DNA of 7,959 nucleotides, taken from contig JAKEEN010000022.1 in the NCBI GenBank assembly GCA_022616575.1, positions 1 to 7,959 of the forward strand, read 5' to 3'. The DNA comes from Flammeovirgaceae bacterium. GTDB lineage: Bacteria; Bacteroidota; Bacteroidia; Cytophagales; Cyclobacteriaceae. Position 1 is the first letter of the stretch; every line of letters begins with the position of its first letter. The notes beneath the pieces were generated by a model. It ran no database searches. It was not told where the DNA came from and saw nothing but the letters and a program-made list of their open reading frames with translations. Position numbers and translations under genes: made by a program. Below are positions 1 to 4,900 of this stretch, in pieces.

Positions 1-693
1 GTAAAAGTTTTTACGCTCGTGAAGCAAGCCTTCATCCAATTGTGTTTCAAATGATCGGTTAATGGCATCCTTCGCCAATTGCACCGCCACCGGTGACATC
101 TGGGCAATTTCACTTGCCAGTTTCACGGCCTCTTGCAAGTACATTTCAACAGGTACTACTTTATTTACCAGGCCGTAAAAATGTGCCTCTTGTGCAGACA
201 TGAATCTTCCCGTTAAAATTAACTCCATCGCCTTCGCTTTGCCAACGGCCTTCGTGAGTCGTTGAGTTCCTCCGGCTCCCGGCATTGTTCCGATTTTAAT
301 TTCGGGCTGACCAAACTGGGCGGTCTCTGATGCAATTACCATGTCGCAGGTCATTACAAATTCACAGCCTCCGCCTAATGCAAATCCTGAGACAGCGGCA
401 ATGATTGGTTTTTTGGTTTTTCTTATTTGATCCCATGTGCTGAACTGATCCAGCAACAACATGTCAATGGCTGATTTATCTGCCATTTGTTTAATGTCAG
501 CGCCAGCAGCGAAGGCCCGCTCATTTCCTGTAATGATGATCACCCGAACCCGATCATTTTTATCTAGTGCATAGAGAGCATCACGCACTTCAGCCATGAG
601 TTGCGGATTTAGCGCATTTAGTTCTTTCGGTCGGTTTAATTCAATCAGGGCTATAAAAGGAGCGTATTGCTCGTTGACTTTAATAAGTTCCAT
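1..693 (-). CDS. Enoyl-CoA hydratase/isomerase (crotonase) family protein, 3' end missing
   Basis: The visible 231 codons, read from the ATG at 693-691, give a typical crotonase-fold protein. Family knowledge: such enzymes add water to 2-trans-enoyl-CoA in beta-oxidation or related acyl-CoA pathways in the cytoplasm. The sequence shows ELNRPKELNAL near residues 18-27, the oxyanion/CoA-binding stretch FAAGADIK (61-68), SGFALGGGCEF (102-112) with the first catalytic Glu at about 111, and FGQPEIKIGTMPGAGGTQRL (127-146) with the second catalytic Glu at about 131. Both glutamates being present favours true hydratase activity over an isomerase or other branch. Family members are about 255-260 residues, so roughly 25-30 C-terminal residues lie beyond the left edge. 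The start is the only ATG fitting the family N-terminus. The gene is divergent from the phosphatase gene, and a hairpin with T-rich tail sits just upstream. Substrate chain length cannot be read from sequence. Confidence 0.93.
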   Translation of the reverse strand, partial: MELIKVNEQYAPFIALIELNRPKELNALNPQLMAEVRDALYALDKNDRVRVIIITGNERAFAAGADIKQMADKSAIDMLLLDQFSTWDQIRKTKKPIIAAVSGFALGGGCEFVMTCDMVIASETAQFGQPEIKIGTMPGAGGTQRLTKAVGKAKAMELILTGRFMSAQEAHFYGLVNKVVPVEMYLQEAVKLASEIAQMSPVAVQLAKDAINRSFETQLDEGLLHERKNFY

Positions 694-708
694 GGTGCAA
701 TTTTTTGA

Positions 709-716
709 CAAAGCTA
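709..716 (-). promoter_or_regulatory. Possible -7 element (TAnnTTTG) of the enoyl-CoA hydratase gene
   Basis: On the minus strand 716-709 reads TAGCTTTG, a full match to the Bacteroidota -7 consensus TAnnTTTG, placing a transcription start some 5-10 nt before the ATG. No TTTG-like -33 element is found 19-21 nt further upstream, because that position falls inside the GC-rich hairpin. The match could therefore be chance. Confidence 0.3.
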
Positions 717-770
717 AAAGAAAAAAGAAAAGCCCTCCCTCTCCCGATAGCTATCGGGATGGGACGGGCT
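716..770 (-). terminator. Intrinsic-terminator-like hairpin upstream of the hydratase gene
   Basis: A near-continuous stem runs over 731-770: AGCCC (731-735) pairs with GGGCT (766-770), TCCC (736-739) with GGGA (761-764) leaving C765 bulged, and the perfect palindrome at 742-759 forms the tip. In the minus-strand direction it is followed at 730-716 by TTTCTTTTTTCTTTT, the U-rich tail expected of an intrinsic terminator. On the plus strand the following bases are not U-rich. It lies between two divergent genes, with no minus-strand gene seen upstream in the gap, so it would act either as a leader attenuator for the hydratase gene or as a block to antisense transcription from the phosphatase side. 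Confidence 0.6.
742..759. repeat. Perfect 18-bp palindrome TCCCGATAGCTATCGGGA
   Basis: This sequence is its own reverse complement across all 18 bases and forms the top of the larger hairpin at 731-770. From memory, the core CCCGATAGCTATCGGG turns up often between genes in Bacteroidota genomes; I could not verify that here. It occurs once in this window. Confidence 0.55.
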
Positions 771-851
771 TCTCTAACCAAAAGGCATTAATGTGCTATG
801 CCATCGTTTATAACTTGTCAAAGAAATAAGTAACCCTTGGTCCACTTGTTG

Positions 852-884
852 TCTGTGGGCTGTGGACATTAACCCTTACTTTTG
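852..884 (+). promoter_or_regulatory. Probable promoter of the LMW phosphatase gene
   Basis: TACTTTTG at 877-884 is a full match to the Bacteroidota -7 consensus TAnnTTTG. TCTG at 852-855, 21 nt upstream, matches the -33 TTTG in three of four bases. The predicted transcription start falls within a few bases of the ATG at 893, so the mRNA would have a very short or absent leader. Confidence 0.42.
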
Positions 885-892
885 TGAATTGT

Positions 893-1384
893 ATGAGTCA
901 AAAGAAAATCTTGTTTGTCTGTCTCGGCAATATTTGCCGATCACCGCTTGCGGAAGCAATCTTTAAGCACAAAATAAATGAACTGGGTTTGGCGGATTGG
1001 TATCTTGCCGATTCCTGTGGTACGTCCAACTACCACGTTGGGGATGAACCTGATCCTAGAACCATCAGGAATGCAAGCAAAAATGGTGTATCGGTAAGGC
1101 ATACCGGCCGACAGTTACAAGAGGATGATCTTGACGCATTTGACCTCATTCTGGCTATGGATGAAAACAATTACCATAGTATTTTTCGGTTACCCAATGC
1201 CCGGAGTGTAAAAGCGAAGATTAAACTCATACGCGAATTTGATCCATTAGCCAAAGGGGAAAATGTTCCCGATCCATATTATGGAAGTGAAAAAGATTTT
1301 CAGCAGGTGTTCGATATCCTGGACCGAACGATCGAGAACTTTATTACCCAGCTCGATCAGGTTTTATTAAAACCTGAAGCGTAG
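893..1384 (+). CDS. Low-molecular-weight protein tyrosine phosphatase
   Basis: A 163-residue protein of typical length for the LMW phosphatase (Wzb/YwlE/PtpA) family, cytosolic enzymes that remove phosphate from tyrosine (in some members arginine) via a phosphocysteine intermediate. Visible: the P-loop VCLGNICRSP at 9-18 with nucleophile Cys10, Arg16 and Ser17; the SCGTSNYHVG segment at 41-50 (commonly SAGTSxWHVG); LAMDENN at 87-93; and the general-acid loop DPYYG at 127-131 with Asp127 and the two tyrosines typical of these enzymes. I chose the ATG at 893 over the in-frame GTG at 884, because the GTG overlaps the predicted -7 element and the family starts close to the P-loop. No tyrosine kinase or capsule gene is nearby, so its substrate is unknown. 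The last 41 bp overlap the convergent aspartate kinase gene. Confidence 0.95.
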   Translation: MSQKKILFVCLGNICRSPLAEAIFKHKINELGLADWYLADSCGTSNYHVGDEPDPRTIRNASKNGVSVRHTGRQLQEDDLDAFDLILAMDENNYHSIFRLPNARSVKAKIKLIREFDPLAKGENVPDPYYGSEKDFQQVFDILDRTIENFITQLDQVLLKPEA

Positions 1385-2600
1385 AGCGTGACGATTGCTC
1401 CAATAGTACACCTTTCTTTTTTCGATAGGTTTCAAAGGCAGCCTCATCGTAGTTTTTTACTGTGATAAGCGTGAGCCCTGTGTTATAATACACTTCAAAG
1501 TGATGCTGAAGTTGGCCGATCAATTTACTTATTTTGCTTTCGCGGAAATCAATGCAAAATGAAAATGATACAGCTGAATTCTGCATCATATTGATTTTGA
1601 TATCGAGTTCGGATAAGGCATGAAAAATAATCCGTAAATGTTCTTCATTAATAAACGTGTAGTCGGTTACATGGCACGAGACCAGGCATTGATTGTCTTT
1701 GAAAACGATAAGCGGAGGTATAGCATCCACTTTGCATTCGTGAATTCGTGTACCCGGTAACGATGGATCGTCAAAATTTTTAACCAACAATGGAATATCC
1801 CGGTTCGCCAGTGGCTTGATTGTTTTGGGGTGAATTACCGAAGCGCCATAATAGGTCATCTCGGCAGCTTCACGAAAGGGAAGTTCTGAAAACACCACAG
1901 CAGCCGGCAATCGTTTGGGATCTGCATTCATCACACCAGGCACATCTTTCCAGATCGTTACAGATTCAGCATCTAGACAGGTACCAAAAATCGCGGCAGA
2001 AAAATCAGAACCTTCACGACCTAATGTAGTGGTGAGCCCATTATTACTGCGTCCGATAAATCCTTGTGTCAGGATTACATTTTTTTCAAGTATAAGATGG
2101 AGGTTTTTAATCTTTTCTTCTGTAGCCATCCAGTCTACTTTTCCTTCCCGGTGCGTGTTATCTGTTAAGATATATTCACGGGCATCAATCCACTGGCAAA
2201 ATACCTGCGATTGGTTGAGGGCTTCAGCTACAATCAGGGAGGAGATGATTTCGCCTTGTGAAATAACCTGATCGTAAACTAAATCATATTCATCCAATCG
2301 TTCTATCTCAGTTTCGATGGATTGGAAGACCTGATCGAGTTTTTGTTGAAGGTGATTTGACTGAGCAAATAACTCAACCGCAATATCGAGATGATATTTT
2401 TTTAATTGATTAAAGGCTGCTGGCCAAGGGCCATTCTCCCTATATAGGGTTAAAATTTCCTCTAAAGCATTGGTGGTTTTACCGATGGCTGAAACCACCA
2501 CAAGCAGCTTTTCTCCTGCGTGTGATTTTATGATGCGAACCGCGTTTTGAATGGCCGATGCACTTTTGAGGGAGGCTCCACCGAATTTAAAAACCTTCAT
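1344..2600 (-). CDS. Aspartate kinase (aspartokinase), monofunctional
   Basis: A 418-residue cytosolic enzyme phosphorylating L-aspartate, the first step towards lysine (via diaminopimelate), threonine and methionine. The amino acid kinase domain covers about 1-290: KFGGAS at 5-10 (KFGGTS in most homologues), LVVVSAIGKTTN at 33-44, the substrate segment TTLGREGSDFSAA at 191-203, IWKDVPGVMNADPK at 216-229 for nucleotide binding, and EMTYYGASVIHPKTI at 247-261. About 300-418 forms the ACT-type regulatory region, as in allosterically inhibited aspartokinases; which amino acid inhibits it cannot be read here. The GREGSDFSAA segment resembles the kinase half of ThrA (GRNGSDYSAA) more than Gram-positive LysC. 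No homoserine dehydrogenase domain follows. Start: ATG at 2600, three residues before the first core motif. It is divergent from fbp (73-bp gap) and overlaps the phosphatase gene at its 3' end. Confidence 0.94.
   Translation of the reverse strand: MKVFKFGGASLKSASAIQNAVRIIKSHAGEKLLVVVSAIGKTTNALEEILTLYRENGPWPAAFNQLKKYHLDIAVELFAQSNHLQQKLDQVFQSIETEIERLDEYDLVYDQVISQGEIISSLIVAEALNQSQVFCQWIDAREYILTDNTHREGKVDWMATEEKIKNLHLILEKNVILTQGFIGRSNNGLTTTLGREGSDFSAAIFGTCLDAESVTIWKDVPGVMNADPKRLPAAVVFSELPFREAAEMTYYGASVIHPKTIKPLANRDIPLLVKNFDDPSLPGTRIHECKVDAIPPLIVFKDNQCLVSCHVTDYTFINEEHLRIIFHALSELDIKINMMQNSAVSFSFCIDFRESKISKLIGQLQHHFEVYYNTGLTLITVKNYDEAAFETYRKKKGVLLEQSSRSTLQVLIKPDRAG
1357..1377. repeat. 21-bp palindrome at the convergent gene overlap
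   Basis: TCAGGTTTTA (1357-1366) and TAAAACCTGA (1368-1377) are perfect inverted arms around one central base; as RNA it would fold as a shorter stem with a small loop. It lies inside the coding ends of both the phosphatase and the aspartate kinase genes and could act as a weak two-way terminator. No T-tract follows on either side, so that role is unproven. Confidence 0.4.
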
Positions 2601-2604
2601 TTCT

Positions 2605-2634
2605 ATTGTTCTAAAACGATTGCGAATTAATTTG
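2605..2634 (+). promoter_or_regulatory. Possible promoter of fbp
   Basis: TTAATTTG at 2627-2634 fits TAnnTTTG with one mismatch, and ATTG at 2605-2608 lies 18 nt upstream as a -33-like element. The transcription start would fall near 2640, giving a leader of about 30-35 nt. No equally good match was found on the minus strand for the divergent aspartate kinase gene. Both partial mismatches keep this tentative. Confidence 0.28.
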
Positions 2635-2673
2635 CGCCCGTAAAGATTGCCCTAAAAAATTAACTCACCAAGC

Positions 2674-3657
2674 ATGGAAGCCTCGCGCATTGCACTGCCC
2701 ATCGGAACCGCCCTCGACCGCTTTATTAAAAACAACCAGGACCAGTTTGCGTACGCGAGTGGTGAACTTTCACAATTGTTGCGAGACATTGCCCTGGCTT
2801 CTAAAGTGGTAAACCGTGAAGTAAACAAAGCAGGACTTATTGATATTATGGGTCCTATGGGTTCACAAAATACAGCCGGGGATGAACAACAAAAATTGGA
2901 TGTGTTGGCTAACATTCGATTTACACGCGCTTTAACAAAAGGAGGGGAGGCTTGCGCATTGATTTCTGAGGAGAGTGAATCGTTTGCTGATTTGAACAAC
3001 GATGGCAAGTATGTCATCGCTATAGATCCACTGGATGGTTCATCCAATATTGATGTGAACGTCTCCATTGGAACAATATTTTCCATCTACAGGAGGAAGA
3101 GTGAAATCGGTACACCGATTCAGGAAAATGATATTTTACAGAGAGGAAGCGAACAGATCGTGGCAGGGTATGTATTGTATGGCTCATCCACCATGATGGT
3201 ATTCACAACGGGCCATGGTGTGCAGGGCTTCACATACGAACCCAGTTTAGGCGAATATTTTCTTTCTCATCCCAATATGCAAATGCCTGAAGAGGGAAAG
3301 ATTTACTCCATTAATGAAGGTTCTTACCATTCATTTCCTGCCCCGGTAAAGGGTTACATTGAATATTGCAAAGAGAAGAATTATACCGGGCGGTACATCG
3401 GTTCACTGGTGGCCGATTTTCATCGCAACTTGTTGAAAGGCGGGATTTACATCTATCCGCCAACAGCCAAAGATCCGAACGGAAAACTTCGCCTGATGTA
3501 TGAGTGCAATGCGTTGGCGTTTATTGCTGAGCAGGCAGGTGGAAAAGCATCAGATGGTAAGCAACGAATTCTTGACATTAAGCCAACAACACTGCACCAG
3601 CGCGTGCCTTTCTTTGTAGGGTCAAGGAAAATGGTGGAGAAAGCGGAAAGTTTATAA
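2674..3657 (+). CDS. fbp: Fructose-1,6-bisphosphatase class I
   Basis: A 327-residue cytosolic enzyme hydrolysing fructose 1,6-bisphosphate to fructose 6-phosphate, the committed step of gluconeogenesis; the length fits class I (about 330). Metal-site residues are visible: Glu71 in GDEQQKLD (69-76), the glutamates of ISEE (97-100), Asp118 and Asp121 in DPLDGSSN (118-125), and Glu277 in MYECNA (275-280). Substrate-binding segments are NEGSYHSF (214-221) and [21 protein letters not shown] (starting at 239). The N-terminal region around 25-40 ([17 protein letters not shown]) corresponds to the AMP-binding helix region of the family, so AMP inhibition is possible but not demonstrable here. Start: the ATG at 2674 is the first possible one, since an in-frame TAA lies 21 nt upstream. 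It stands alone, divergent from the aspartate kinase gene and convergent with the DUF5606 gene. Confidence 0.97.
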   Translation: MEASRIALPIGTALDRFIKNNQDQFAYASGELSQLLRDIALASKVVNREVNKAGLIDIMGPMGSQNTAGDEQQKLDVLANIRFTRALTKGGEACALISEESESFADLNNDGKYVIAIDPLDGSSNIDVNVSIGTIFSIYRRKSEIGTPIQENDILQRGSEQIVAGYVLYGSSTMMVFTTGHGVQGFTYEPSLGEYFLSHPNMQMPEEGKIYSINEGSYHSFPAPVKGYIEYCKEKNYTGRYIGSLVADFHRNLLKGGIYIYPPTAKDPNGKLRLMYECNALAFIAEQAGGKASDGKQRILDIKPTTLHQRVPFFVGSRKMVEKAESL

Positions 3658-3719
3658 TTTCAGATTTCAAATTTCAGGTTAGATGCAACTTTGAAATTTG
3701 AAACATGAAATTTGAAATT
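3656..3719. repeat. Inverted array of 7-nt repeats filling the fbp/DUF5606 gap
   Basis: The left arm has three abutting heptads, AATTTCA (3656-3662), GATTTCA (3663-3669) and AATTTCA (3670-3676). After a 15-nt spacer the right arm has four in the opposite orientation: TGAAATT (3692-3698), TGAAACA (3699-3705), TGAAATT (3706-3712) and TGAAATT (3713-3719). The arms can pair in at least two registers: 3664-3676 with 3706-3718 (13 bp perfect) or 3665-3676 with 3692-3703 (12 bp perfect). The array uses the last two bases of the fbp stop codon at one end and touches the DUF5606 stop codon at the other. The stem is AT-rich, so a terminator role is possible but weak. Confidence 0.8.
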
Positions 3720-4120
3720 TATTTCATCTCAAGAATCTCCGGGGCATACTGCTTAATAACCCCATACCACTTCACCAACTTCTTCATATCAGAAACATAT
3801 ACGCGTTGGTCGTCAAAATCAGGGAGCACGGATTTTAAAAATGCTTTTAATTCGCTGCTATCCGAGTTGCCATCTACGCCCAGATCATTGCCAAACTCTT
3901 TGTTGATTTTTTTTAAAACTTCTTCCAGCGGAACAGAACCCTCTTTGGTAGTGGTGTAAATTGAAATTTCATTCAATAAGGAAAGCCGGTGATTAGGCGT
4001 TGCCACCAGTTTGGTTTTGGCTTCATCCAATGATTCAAGGATCATACCCGACTTAGCGGGTTTCAGTACTTTGAAAAGACTTCCTTTACCAGAAACTGTT
4101 GCGATGTCTGAAAGTTGCAT
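3719..4120 (-). CDS. DUF5606 family protein (conserved Bacteroidota protein of unknown function)
   Basis: A 133-residue soluble protein without signal peptide or membrane segment. I recognise it as the DUF5606 family, small proteins conserved in Bacteroidota with no established function. The visible hallmarks are VSGKGSLFKVLKPAKSGMILE (beginning at residue 9), SLLNEISIYTT (47-57), PLEEVLKKI (64-72) and a C-terminal segment VYVSDMKKLVKWYGVIK (107-123). The N-terminal half looks like a small beta-rich domain and the C-terminal half is charged and helical. The ATG at 4120 matches the usual family start (M-x-L-x-x-I-x-x-V-S-G-K); an in-frame TTG at 4147 would add nine residues that do not resemble the family. 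It lies 29 nt behind engB on the same strand, so co-transcription is likely, but a promoter-like element spans the engB stop codon. Confidence 0.85.
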   Translation of the reverse strand: MQLSDIATVSGKGSLFKVLKPAKSGMILESLDEAKTKLVATPNHRLSLLNEISIYTTTKEGSVPLEEVLKKINKEFGNDLGVDGNSDSSELKAFLKSVLPDFDDQRVYVSDMKKLVKWYGVIKQYAPEILEMK

Positions 4121-4144
4121 AGTGACGCCTTGGGTTGTGAGCGG

Positions 4145-4177
4145 CAAAACTAATTATTTTTCTTTGTGGCCTGCAAG
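4145..4177 (-). promoter_or_regulatory. Possible internal promoter for the DUF5606 gene, overlapping the engB stop codon
   Basis: Read on the minus strand, 4152-4145 is TAGTTTTG, a full match to TAnnTTTG whose TAG is the engB stop codon. CTTG at 4177-4174, 21 nt upstream, matches the -33 TTTG in three of four bases. The start of transcription would lie about 15-20 nt before the ATG at 4120, so the DUF5606 gene could be expressed apart from engB. Confidence 0.38.
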
Positions 4178-4758
4178 GCGTCTTCGATAAAGTCGAGCAA
4201 TTCTTCCCTCCCTGTTCTTTCAGTGGCAGAGGTAATGAAGAACGGAGGAAGATCTTCCCAACTTTTTAAGAGAAAATTCTCAAACTTCCTGATGTTCTGA
4301 ATGCGGGCATTATTAGAGAGTTTATCAGTTTTGGTAAAGACTATCGCCAGAGGAATCCCTTGATTTCCAACCCAACTAATAAAGTTGATATCATTTTTCT
4401 GAGGCTCCAGTCTTGAATCAACAAGAATAAAGAGGCAGGTAAGTTCTTTACGATCCTTCACATACTTCTCGATAATAGCACCAAAACCGGCCCTTGTATC
4501 ACGACCAACTTTGGCGAACCCATAGCCGGGCAGGTCGACCAGGTACCATTCATTATTGATAAGAAAGTGATTAATAGTCTGGGTCTTGCCAGGGGTAGAA
4601 GAGATCTTAGCAAGTCCTTTCCGTGCGGTTAGCATATTAATAAGTGAAGATTTACCCACGTTAGATCGGCCTATAAAGGCAAATTCGGGCTTTTGGTCAG
4701 CCGGAAGCTTATTCAATTGTGTGTAACTCGATATAAAAGTGGCTTGCTGAATATTCAT
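4150..4758 (-). CDS. engB: Ribosome biogenesis GTP-binding protein EngB/YsxC
   Basis: A 202-residue single-domain GTPase of the EngB/YsxC/YihA family, normal in length. Family knowledge: it binds the maturing large ribosomal subunit in the cytoplasm and is essential in many bacteria. All five GTPase motifs are readable: G1 GRSNVGKSS at 30-38; the switch I threonine in SSTPGKTQT (53-61), typical of the TrmE-Era-EngA-EngB group; G3 DLPGYGFAK at 75-83; G4 TKTD at 142-145; G5 SAT at 177-179. I chose the ATG at 4758, because homologues begin only a short way before FAFIGRSN. A GTG at 4794 would add 12 unusual residues. The DUF5606 gene follows 29 nt downstream and probably shares its transcript. 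No convincing TAnnTTTG element was seen upstream of it. Confidence 0.95.
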   Translation of the reverse strand: MNIQQATFISSYTQLNKLPADQKPEFAFIGRSNVGKSSLINMLTARKGLAKISSTPGKTQTINHFLINNEWYLVDLPGYGFAKVGRDTRAGFGAIIEKYVKDRKELTCLFILVDSRLEPQKNDINFISWVGNQGIPLAIVFTKTDKLSNNARIQNIRKFENFLLKSWEDLPPFFITSATERTGREELLDFIEDALQATKKNN

Positions 4759-4814
4759 TTGAATAGCTAAGGTATTAATAATGTGGTTTTTCACCGCCCC
4801 ACTTAAAGTAATGC

Positions 4815-4844
4815 TTTAAAAATTGAGAGATTTTGCTAACTTGG
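4815..4844 (+). promoter_or_regulatory. Possible promoter of the OmpA-family gene
   Basis: TAACTTGG at 4837-4844 matches TAnnTTTG except for one base, and TTTA at 4815-4818 lies 18 nt upstream. Transcription would start near 4850, giving an AT-rich leader of about 50 nt before the ATG at 4901. The match is imperfect in both elements. Confidence 0.3.
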
Positions 4845-4900
4845 CACTCTTAGACTTATGGCGTTTGTTTTAATTTTAATAGAATAATCATTTTTTAGCC

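Noticed and set aside
596..829. 77-codon plus-strand open frame across the hydratase 5' end and gap
   Set aside because: It is antisense to the clear crotonase coding sequence for most of the shared region, crosses the hairpin, and has no recognisable protein features.
840..867. Inverted repeat GTCCAC/GTGGAC upstream of the phosphatase gene as an operator
   Set aside because: Six-base arms with a 16-nt loop are expected by chance in a window of this size, and no regulator gene is adjacent.
774..869. Minus-strand short open frame ending just before the hairpin, considered as an attenuator leader peptide
   Set aside because: The 31-codon frame has no run of a single regulatory amino acid and no start signal; nothing beyond its position supports it.
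2652..3086. 144-codon minus-strand open frame over the start of fbp
   Set aside because: Antisense shadow of the well-supported fructose-1,6-bisphosphatase; composition is Ser/Ala-rich without any family motif.
4858..4887. Nine-codon open frame in the leader of the OmpA-family gene
   Set aside because: Very short, with no ribosome binding site and AT-rich by composition; likely chance.
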